Positions 25,233 to 31,911 of a stretch of DNA of 64,000 nucleotides are shown in pieces (the first letter of the stretch is position 1; every line of letters begins with the position of its first letter). The position numbers and the translations under genes were made by a program. The notes beneath the pieces were generated by a model. It worked only from the letters and a program-made list of their open reading frames with translations, made no database searches and had not been told where the DNA came from. This DNA comes from Conexibacter woesei DSM 14684 (GTDB taxonomy: Bacteria; Actinomycetota; Thermoleophilia; Solirubrobacterales; Solirubrobacteraceae), in NCBI RefSeq assembly GCF_000025265.1, contig NC_013739.1, positions 2,666,001 to 2,730,000 on the forward strand, read 5' to 3'.

Positions 25233-25888
25233 GGCGCGGCGACCGGGCTCGTGAGCTGCAGCGCGGCGTCGCGGCCGTCGACCCCGAGCCGCTGCGCGGT
25301 CATCGACAGGTGGCGGCGCACGGTCACCGGGGAGACGCCGAGGTGCTGCGCGATCTGCTTGGTCGTGAGGCCGCGGCGCAGCAGCTCCAGCACCGCCGAC
25401 TCGCGCGGGGAGAGCGTCACGACGCCGCCGTCGTCGAGCCGCACGCGGCGCGCGCCGCTGCGGATCTGCAGCTCCTCGACGACGCGCGCGACGAGCACGC
25501 GCGAGAGCGGCGCCTCGCCGCGCAGCGCGCCGCGCACCGCGCGCGCGAGCTGGACGGGGCCGATGTCCTTCAGCAGGTAGCCGATCGCGCCGGCGCGCAG
25601 CGACGCGAGCAGGTCGTCGTCGGAGCGTCTGGCGGCGAGCATGATCACGCGTGTGCGCAGCGTCGTGCCGGCGATGTCGCCGACGGCAGCGATCGCGCCG
25701 CCGGGCAGGTCGACGTCGAGCAGGCAGACGTCGACCGCGAGGCGCCGTGCCGCCGCGACCGCCTCGTGTCGGTCGACCGCCTCCGCGACGACGGCGAGCC
25801 CGCCCTGCTCCAACGCGATCCGTGCACCCAGCCTCGTGACCGGCTGCTGGTCGGCCAGCAGGACCCGCGCCCCCTCCGCCGCGGTCAC
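25229..25888 (-). CDS. NarL-type response regulator with atypical receiver (RR2)
   Basis: A 219-residue regulator encoded between the kinase and RR1, with GTGA overlaps on both sides. The phosphoacceptor region VDVCLLDVDLPGG and Lys in GYLLKDIGP are present. The acidic pair is reduced (LLADQQPVTR has D-Q), and the usual Thr/Ser is Ala (VIMLAARRSDD), so phosphorylation-dependent switching may be altered. The helix-turn-helix is LSPRESAVLELLRRGLTTKQIAQHLGVSPVTVRRHL. Two tandem NarL regulators fed by one small kinase is an uncommon arrangement. Confidence 0.9.
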   Translation of the reverse strand: MTAAEGARVLLADQQPVTRLGARIALEQGGLAVVAEAVDRHEAVAAARRLAVDVCLLDVDLPGGAIAAVGDIAGTTLRTRVIMLAARRSDDDLLASLRAGAIGYLLKDIGPVQLARAVRGALRGEAPLSRVLVARVVEELQIRSGARRVRLDDGGVVTLSPRESAVLELLRRGLTTKQIAQHLGVSPVTVRRHLSMTAQRLGVDGRDAALQLTSPVAAP

Positions 25889-26628
25889 GGCAGCACCACC
25901 GCCACCTCGGCGCCCACGCCGGGGCGCGCGTTGAAGCTGAAGCTGCCGCCGAGCAGCTCGGCGCGCTCGCGCATCGACACGAGCCCCCAGCCGCGCGGCG
26001 CCGGGGCGCAGGAGGCGGCGCCGGCGCGGTCGCCGGCGCCGTCGTCGGTGACGGTGAGCGCCAGCCCCGCTGCGCTCGCATGCACCAGCACGTGCACGCA
26101 CCGCGGCGTGCCGTGCTCGGCCGCGTTGACGAGCGCCTGGCCGAGGATCCGCAGCACGGCCGTGCAGCGCTCGCGGTCGGCGGAGACGTCGTCGGACAGC
26201 TCCAGCCGCAGCTCGACCGGCACGCCGAAGCGCGCCTGGAACGTCGCGACGGCCTGCTCGACGAGGCGCTCGAACGACACGTCCGGCGGAGCGCGCAGCA
26301 GCTCGATCGTCAGCCGCGCCTCGTGCAGCGCCCGCCGCGCGGCGGCGCGCAGCTCGTGCGCGAGGTCGCCGTCGCCGGCGCCCTGGTCCAGACGGCCGAG
26401 CTGCGCCGCGATGAACGCGAGCTCCTGCGCGATGCCGTCGTGGACGTCACGCGCGATCGCCCGCCGCTGCGCTTGCAGTGCGGCCGAGAGGCGCGCTCGT
26501 TCGGCGCGCTGCTGCAGTCGCCTGGGCGGTGCCGGCCGTGTCTGCCGCCTCCGCCGCGTCCGTGGCCGGTTGAGGACGCGACTGTGCGACGAGCATCGTG
26601 CCTTACCGCCGAGCACCTGTCGTGCCAT
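25885..26628 (-). CDS. sensor-less histidine kinase (HisKA_3 type)
   Basis: A 247-residue soluble kinase. After a basic N-terminal stretch of about 50 residues comes the HisKA_3 dimerisation helix with phospho-acceptor His in IARDVHDGIAQELAF (about residue 64). An HATPase_c domain follows: N-box LVNAAEHG, DDGAGD, and GLVSMRERAELLGG as G-box. No membrane segment or recognisable sensor domain is present, so the signal must come from a cytoplasmic ligand or partner protein. It is transcribed with RR2 and RR1 and is divergent from the coiled-coil/pelF/pelG unit across a 211-base gap that contains element copy B. Confidence 0.88.
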   Translation of the reverse strand: MARQVLGGKARCSSHSRVLNRPRTRRRRQTRPAPPRRLQQRAERARLSAALQAQRRAIARDVHDGIAQELAFIAAQLGRLDQGAGDGDLAHELRAAARRALHEARLTIELLRAPPDVSFERLVEQAVATFQARFGVPVELRLELSDDVSADRERCTAVLRILGQALVNAAEHGTPRCVHVLVHASAAGLALTVTDDGAGDRAGAASCAPAPRGWGLVSMRERAELLGGSFSFNARPGVGAEVAVVLP

Positions 26629-26767
26629 TACTCGGAGGCTCCTTAACCTCTGCCTTGAGGTCTACCGCAACCGTCAGCTTTCATGAGCGTTCGGCAGCAT
26701 CGCTCACCGTAGCGTACGCCTCGCCTCCGGTCCCGCTCGCGGCGACGATCTCGACGCGATCCATACC

Positions 26768-26808
26768 GTTCAGCGGCTGAACGCGAGATGCGACGCCCGG
26801 CCCATTGG
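26768..26808 (+). promoter_or_regulatory. shared two-dyad element, copy B
   Basis: A 41-base copy: GTTCA, 5 bases, TGAAC, then GCGAGATG, ten bases, CCCATTGG. It ends 31 bases before the ATG of the coiled-coil gene that heads the pelF/pelG unit, and lies in the divergent region with the histidine-kinase operon. The remainder of the 211-base gap (26629-26767) shows no other feature I can name. Confidence 0.75.
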
Positions 26809-26839
26809 GCTTTGCGCGGGCAGCCCTGACACTGACGGC

Positions 26840-27292
26840 ATGGATGCCAGGGCGGTCGACGCGAACGGAAACGGGCATCCCCCTCCGGCTTCCGCACCGG
26901 CCCGCGTCGCCCGGCGCGCGAGGGCCGCGGCATGGCTTCGCGGTGCCGGCGCGGGAGCAGGCGAGGGGGAGGCGACGTCGCTCGTCGAGGAGCTGGAGGC
27001 CGAGGTCGCGCTGCTGCGGGAGGAGAACGCGCGCCTGAAGATCCGCCGTGCGCGCGACGGTGCGCGGCGGTGGGACCAGCAGGGGCAGGACGGCACGGAG
27101 GGTCCGGTCGCGACGGTGCGCGAGGACGCCGTGTGGGAGCTGATGACCGAGTGCCGCGTGCTGCGGACCGCGCTCGTCGACGCCTGTCGCGACGTCGACG
27201 CGGCGATGCAGCAGATCCGCAGCCGGCTCGACTCGCTGCCCCCGCCGGACGTCGCCGCGAACGCGGAGACGGTCGAGAGAGCGGAGCGGTGA
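26840..27292 (+). CDS. small coiled-coil protein heading the pelF unit
   Basis: A 150-residue protein of no recognised family. A low-complexity Ala/Pro/Gly-rich N-terminus (about 1-45) is followed by a clear coiled coil with leucine-zipper spacing, SLVEELEAEVALLREENARL (about 48-67). A C-terminal helical part (VREDAVWELMTECRVLRTALVDACRDVDAAM) comes last. No signal peptide or membrane helix is present. Its stop overlaps the GTG of pelF, so it is co-translated with the glycosyltransferase. The shared two-dyad element lies just upstream. A scaffold or regulatory role for the polysaccharide synthase is a guess; no PelD- or PelE-like gene is seen in the window. Confidence 0.75.
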   Translation: MDARAVDANGNGHPPPASAPARVARRARAAAWLRGAGAGAGEGEATSLVEELEAEVALLREENARLKIRRARDGARRWDQQGQDGTEGPVATVREDAVWELMTECRVLRTALVDACRDVDAAMQQIRSRLDSLPPPDVAANAETVERAER

Positions 27293-28821
27293 GCGGGCTG
27301 ACGCTGTCGCGGAGGGCCCCGGCGCCGGCCACAGGGCCCCCGCGCCGGCGTCCGCACGTGCGTCCGGCGCCGCGCCCGCCGCGGATCCTGATGACGACGG
27401 AGGGCACCTACCCGTTCGCCGTCGGCGGGGTCAGCTCGTGGTGCCACGTCGTCGTCGGCGGCCTGCCGGAGTTCGACTGGCGGATCCTCCCGATCCACGC
27501 CGGCGGCCGTCGTCCCGCGCAGCTGTTCGAGCTCGCGCCGCACGTCGAGCTGGCGGGCCGGATCGACGTCTGGTCGGAGCAGATGCCGCCGCGCCGCCAC
27601 ACGTCCGGCCTGCGCCGCGGCGCGCGGCCGGGGCTGCCCGGCGACCTTGCGCGCGCGCTGCTCGGCTGGCGCGGCGATCACGCCGCGCTCGTCGACGCGC
27701 TCGTCTGGTGCCGCGCGCACCCGGACGCGCTGCGGCCGACGTTCCGTTCGATCGAGGCGTGGGAACGCTTCGTCGCCGAGCTGGAGCTGATCGTCGCCGA
27801 GCGTCACCCGGATGCCGCACCCGCGCCGGAGCTCGACGCGGTCGACGCCGCGACGCTCTACCAGCGGCTCTACTGGGTCGCGCGGACCGCCTCCGTCGAG
27901 ACTCCGCGGTGTGACGTCCTGCACGTGACCGCGGCCGGCTGGGCGGCGCTCCCCGCGCTCGTCGACCGGCGCATCCGCGGCACGCCGCTGCTGCTGACCG
28001 AGCACGGCGTCTACGTGCGCGAGGCGTATCTCGCCGCGGCGCGCGGCGGCGCCTCCGCCGGCGAGCGCTTCCTCGCGACCCGGCTCGCGCGCGGCCTCAG
28101 CCTCGCGACGTACGAGGCGGCCGACGTGATCGCCCCGGTGACGGAGGCGAACGCGAAGTGGGAGGTCGGCCTCGGCGCCGACCCGGGCAAGATCTGCGTG
28201 ATCCACAACGGCATCCCGGCGCCGGGCGCGTCGGTCGCCGCGCCCGGCGGGCAGAAGGTCGTCTCGATCGGCCGCATCGACCCGCTCAAGGACGTGCAGA
28301 CGATGCTCCACGTCGCGGTCGAGGTGGGCCGCCGGATGCCGGACGCGCGCTTCGAGTACTGGGGTCCCGCGACTGCGGGGCAGGAGCCGTACGCACGCGC
28401 GTGCGAGCAGCTGCGCCGGCGGCTGGAGCTGGGCGACCGCTTCCTCTTCATGGGGCGGACCGAGACGCCCGACGAGATCCTGCGCGGGGCCGACGTCGTG
28501 CTGCTGACGTCGATCTCGGAGGGGATGCCGATGGCGATCCTGGAGGCGATGGCACAGGCGCGCGCCGTCGTCGCCACGGGCGTCGGCGGCGTCCCCGACG
28601 TCCTGCGCGGCTGCGGCGTCGTGGCGCCCTCCGGCGACGTCGACGGCCTCGCCACGGGCGTCACGACCCTGCTGCGCGAGCCCGAGTTCGCGGCCAGGCT
28701 CGGGCAGCGCGGGTTCGACCGCGTCTGCGCGCGGTACACGCAGGCGCTCTGCCTCGCGCGCTACCGCTCCGTGCTGTCGCAGCTCGCGGGCTCGGCAGCG
28801 GTCGCCGCGAGGACCGGATGA
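27289..28821 (+). CDS. pelF: GT4-family glycosyltransferase, PelF-like
   Basis: A 510-residue cytoplasmic glycosyltransferase matching PelF in length and landmarks: the N-terminal ILMTTEGTYPFAVGGVSSW, the mid-protein LLLTEHGVYVREAYLAAA, the domain-2 start VVSIGRIDPLKDVQTML, and the donor-site E-x7-E motif in SEGMPMAILEAMAQARAVV followed by GVGGVPDVL. In the Pel system PelF is the cytoplasmic polymerase for an N-acetylgalactosamine-rich exopolysaccharide. It starts at a GTG inside the stop of the coiled-coil gene and overlaps pelG by ATGA. The adjacent GH114 and Agd3-like genes strengthen the assignment. Confidence 0.88.
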   Translation: MSGLTLSRRAPAPATGPPRRRPHVRPAPRPPRILMTTEGTYPFAVGGVSSWCHVVVGGLPEFDWRILPIHAGGRRPAQLFELAPHVELAGRIDVWSEQMPPRRHTSGLRRGARPGLPGDLARALLGWRGDHAALVDALVWCRAHPDALRPTFRSIEAWERFVAELELIVAERHPDAAPAPELDAVDAATLYQRLYWVARTASVETPRCDVLHVTAAGWAALPALVDRRIRGTPLLLTEHGVYVREAYLAAARGGASAGERFLATRLARGLSLATYEAADVIAPVTEANAKWEVGLGADPGKICVIHNGIPAPGASVAAPGGQKVVSIGRIDPLKDVQTMLHVAVEVGRRMPDARFEYWGPATAGQEPYARACEQLRRRLELGDRFLFMGRTETPDEILRGADVVLLTSISEGMPMAILEAMAQARAVVATGVGGVPDVLRGCGVVAPSGDVDGLATGVTTLLREPEFAARLGQRGFDRVCARYTQALCLARYRSVLSQLAGSAAVAARTG

Positions 28822-30134
28822 GCGTCGGGGACCTCGGCTCCGACGGTGCGGGCGCCGTCATCCGGGCGCGGCTCGGGCGTCCTCCACAGGACATGCTCGA
28901 GGCGGCGGTCGTGCTCGAGGCGTGGGGCGGCCTTCCGGCCGAGGCCGCCCTGCGACTCGGGCCGCGCGTGCTGCTGCCGGCGCTGCGGTCCTCGGACCCG
29001 CGGCGCTGGCGGCCGGCCGACGCGGAGGGCCGCAGCGCGGTCGTCTCCGAGGGCGTCGCGCTGCTGATCGCGATCCTCGCGATCGCCGCCTGGGCAGGGC
29101 CGCTGAGCAGCGAGCTGGGCAGCAACGTGTTCGAGCACGCGCTGCGGCTCGCGCTGCCGGTGACGCTCGCGCTGCAGTGGGCGCTGCGCAGCCGCTACCT
29201 CAGCCGGCGCGCGGGCCTCGTCTGCGTCGCGGAGGACTGGCTCGGGCTGACGCTCGTGCTGGTGGCGGTCGAGGCGTGCGTCGCGGCGGTGCCGGGGTTC
29301 GGCCCGGTCGCCGCGATGCTCGTCGCGGTGTGGGGCGGAGGGACCGTCCTGACACGTCGCGGCTGGGCACTCGGCTACGCGGGCCTGCTGATCGCTGAGT
29401 CGATCGGGCTCGCGCTCGGGCTGCCGGCGCTGGCGTCGCTGGCGGTCCTGACGGTCGTCACGCTGGCGATGGTCGTCGTCGCGGTGGCGACCGCGACCGG
29501 CGCGGCGATCGCGCCGCCCGGCCGGCTCAGCCGCGCGCTCGCCGCGGGCGTCATCGGCGGCCTGCTCGGCGGCCTGCTGGTCGGCGACCCGAGCCTCGGC
29601 TGGGGGATCCACGGCGCCTTCCCCGCGCTCGCGCTGGTGCCGTCAGTCGTCGGCAGCTTCTGGGGTGGCTACCACCTGTGGCAGTTCCACCAGGAGATCC
29701 CGCGCAGCCTGCGGGGCGTCGAGCTGTCGCGCGCGAGCGCGTCGATGGTGCGCGGGCCGGCGACCGACATCGTGCTGGCGGCGCTCGCGCGCCTGATCGG
29801 GATCACGGTGATCCTGTCGCTGCTCGTCATGTTCGTGTCGCAGTGGACCTCGGGGACGGATGCGACGAGCCTGTTCGTCGCGTTCGGCTGCGCGGCGCTC
29901 GTCTGCATGTTCGTGAGCCTGCTGGAGTCGCTCGGCTACGTACGCTGGGCGCTGCTGTCGGCGGCCGCGAGCCTCGCGGCCGAGCTGGCCGTCAGCCGCT
30001 GGCTGGGCGATTCGATCGCCGGCGCCGGGCTGATCGCCGGCGGCGTCGTCGGCACGCTGCTGGCGCTCGCCCCGCTCGTCGGCCTGCTGCGCTTCCCCGG
30101 CCGCGTGCTGGCGACGGCGCTGTGGATCCAGTGA
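28818..30134 (+). CDS. pelG: PelG-like polytopic membrane protein
   Basis: A 438-residue integral membrane protein with about twelve hydrophobic helices after a soluble N-terminus of about 75 residues. Features include FWGGYHLWQFHQEIPRSLRGVELSRASASMV between membrane segments, where PelG family members also have a conserved loop. Length and topology agree with PelG (about 456 residues), the transporter-like partner of PelF in Pel export. The ATG overlaps the pelF stop, so coupling is tight. Sequence identity is too low to be certain by eye; the assignment leans on position, size and topology. Confidence 0.75.
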   Translation: MSVGDLGSDGAGAVIRARLGRPPQDMLEAAVVLEAWGGLPAEAALRLGPRVLLPALRSSDPRRWRPADAEGRSAVVSEGVALLIAILAIAAWAGPLSSELGSNVFEHALRLALPVTLALQWALRSRYLSRRAGLVCVAEDWLGLTLVLVAVEACVAAVPGFGPVAAMLVAVWGGGTVLTRRGWALGYAGLLIAESIGLALGLPALASLAVLTVVTLAMVVVAVATATGAAIAPPGRLSRALAAGVIGGLLGGLLVGDPSLGWGIHGAFPALALVPSVVGSFWGGYHLWQFHQEIPRSLRGVELSRASASMVRGPATDIVLAALARLIGITVILSLLVMFVSQWTSGTDATSLFVAFGCAALVCMFVSLLESLGYVRWALLSAAASLAAELAVSRWLGDSIAGAGLIAGGVVGTLLALAPLVGLLRFPGRVLATALWIQ

Positions 30135-30140
30135 CCGCGG

Positions 30141-30968
30141 TCAGCACGGCTGGCGCCACGCGCCGAGGTCCAGCCGCTTGCGGATCGCGTTGATCCCGAG
30201 CCGTCTCGCGGCGGGGCAGAAGCGCTCGCGCGGGACCGCGTACTCGGCGTCAAAGACCGCCTTGCCGGCGCGCAGGAACGGCCGCGCGCTGTCGCACTCG
30301 CGGTACTGGAAGCACTGCTCGAGGATCGCGAAGTCGAAGCTCGGCGCGAGCGCTCGCGCCTGCTCCAGGTCGTTCTTGAGCGCGACCGCGAGCCCGTGCG
30401 CGTGGGCGGCGCGGGCCAGCCAGCGGTTGAACGCGAGCTGGTCGCGCGCGGTCAGCGGGAAGCCGGTGTCGTTCGTGTAGCCGTCGACGTTGTCGGGCTC
30501 GACCGCGTCGAAGCCCTTCCGCGCGCACATCGCGATGCGCGCCCGCAGCACCGGGGCCAGCTCGCGCAGCCGGCGCACGTCGAGCCAGCGCTCGCCGGGC
30601 CAGCCGTTGTCGGCCCCGAGCGTCGCGGCGGGGAAGCGGCCGCGGTCGGGACGCCAGTTCTCCCACGCGCCGGCCGAGATGTAGCAGACGACGTAGCGCC
30701 CCTGGCGGTGCAGCCGCGCGACCTGCGCCGCGCTCGTGCCGAAGCCGTCGACGTCGTAGACGCGGGCACGGACGGAGCTGTCGAGGCGGCCGTCGAGCTG
30801 CCACTGCCACGAGGCGCGCGCGGGCGGACGCGCGACGCGCGACGCGTGCGCGGCGGGCGCGCTCGCCGGCGCCGGGGCTGCCGCGGTGCGCGCGCCGCCG
30901 GGCGCGGGCGGGCTGGCCGGCGCCGACACCGCCGCCGCCAGCACGAGCAGCAGCGCGGCGATCGTCAC
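30141..30968 (-). CDS. secreted GH114 endo-alpha-1,4-polygalactosaminidase-like protein
   Basis: A 275-residue protein with signal peptide VTIAALLLVLAAAVSAPASP, a Pro/Ala linker, and a GH114 TIM barrel: WQWQLDGRLD, VYDVDGFG, YVVCYISAGAWENWRPD, GFDAVEPDNVDGY (acidic pair at the end of a strand), GLAVALKNDLEQA, FDFAILEQCFQYREC. GH114 includes Ega3, which cuts alpha-1,4-galactosamine linkages in galactosaminogalactan and Pel-type polymers. Four Cys near the end may form disulfides. The GTG start overlaps the stop of the second GH114 gene, and the two are convergent with pelG. Likely roles are trimming, release or turnover of the polymer outside the cell. Confidence 0.88.
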   Translation of the reverse strand: MTIAALLLVLAAAVSAPASPPAPGGARTAAAPAPASAPAAHASRVARPPARASWQWQLDGRLDSSVRARVYDVDGFGTSAAQVARLHRQGRYVVCYISAGAWENWRPDRGRFPAATLGADNGWPGERWLDVRRLRELAPVLRARIAMCARKGFDAVEPDNVDGYTNDTGFPLTARDQLAFNRWLARAAHAHGLAVALKNDLEQARALAPSFDFAILEQCFQYRECDSARPFLRAGKAVFDAEYAVPRERFCPAARRLGINAIRKRLDLGAWRQPC

Positions 30969-31753
30969 GCCGTGCTCCGCGCGGGCTCGGCGGCGTGCGG
31001 CGGGCAATCGAGGTCGAGCACGCTGACGGCGGGGTGGAATCCCTCCTCCAGCGATCGGCGCACCGCCTCGGCGGCGCCGGGCGAGCCCGGCTCGGCATAG
31101 TCGAGCGTGAAGATCGGCAGCCCTCGCGCGCGCAGGCCGCGCAGGCCCGCGACCAGCTGCGAGGTCTCGTAGGGCGGCGAGCGGCGGTAGCCGTCCTCCC
31201 AGCGCCACCAGACGTCCTCGTGGGCGACCGCGTCGACCGGCAGCCGCTCGTCGACCGCGAGCCCGTTCTGCGCGACGAGCAGCAGTTCGGGCACGGCGGC
31301 GCGCAGCCCGGCGACCAGCTCGACGAGCGCGTCGGCGAGCGCGGGATGGTCCTCGGCGACGTCGAGGTTGTCGAGGTAGAGGCCGTCGAAGCCGGCGTCG
31401 GCGAGCGCGACGGCCTGCTCGGCCATCAGCTGCCGCCACTGCGGCACGCGCACGTCCGCGTAGCGCTCGCCGGGCCAGTCCTCAACGGCCCCGAGCGTCC
31501 ACCCGTCCGGTACGCGATCCGCGTACGGCCGCCACTCCTCGACCGTCCCGACCGACAGATACGACAGCACGAGCGCGTGCTCGCGCAGGCGCGGCAGGAC
31601 GGCGGCGGCGGGCGCGGGGCCGGAGTCGCGCTCGCCGATCCCGTCGACGACGATCAGCTCGTAGCCGGACAGGTCCATCGCGACCGGATCGCCGCCGAAC
31701 ACGGGCGCCCAGCGCTGGACCGCCTGCAGGGCGGTGCGACGTCTCTCAGCCAC
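30965..31753 (-). CDS. second GH114-like protein, no signal peptide
   Basis: A 262-residue GH114-like TIM-barrel protein: MDLSGYELIVVDGIGERD, HALVLSYLSVGTVEEWRPY, GFDGLYLDNLDVAEDHPA, LLLVAQNGL, and PIFTLDYAEPGSP near the end. The acidic residues in LYLDNLD match the catalytic region of the family. No signal peptide is visible at the chosen GTG, which is preceded by GGAGG. It may act in the cytoplasm or leave by an atypical route. It is the first gene of a two-gene unit with the secreted paralogue. Element copy C lies in the divergent promoter region. Confidence 0.8.
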   Translation of the reverse strand: MAERRRTALQAVQRWAPVFGGDPVAMDLSGYELIVVDGIGERDSGPAPAAAVLPRLREHALVLSYLSVGTVEEWRPYADRVPDGWTLGAVEDWPGERYADVRVPQWRQLMAEQAVALADAGFDGLYLDNLDVAEDHPALADALVELVAGLRAAVPELLLVAQNGLAVDERLPVDAVAHEDVWWRWEDGYRRSPPYETSQLVAGLRGLRARGLPIFTLDYAEPGSPGAAEAVRRSLEEGFHPAVSVLDLDCPPHAAEPARSTA

Positions 31754-31810
31754 ACGCCACCTCCAAATCCGCGATGCTCAGACGATTCAACGTAACACAG
31801 CGCAGGGGGC

Positions 31811-31852
31811 GTTCACTCAATTGAACGCACAATGCGACACGCGGCCCATTGG
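31811..31852. promoter_or_regulatory. shared two-dyad element, copy C
   Basis: A 42-base copy in the 158-base divergent gap between the GH114 pair and the Agd3-like gene: GTTCA, 6 bases, TGAAC, then GCACAATG, ten bases, CCCATTGG, with CAATG/CATTG as second dyad. It ends 59 bases before the ATG at 31912 and begins 57 bases before the GH114 start at 31753, so it could control both directions. Confidence 0.75.
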
Positions 31853-31911
31853 GCGCGGGGAGCCGATGGTCGAGACTCGGATCGGTCCCCCACCGAAGGA
31901 GCGCCGGGACC

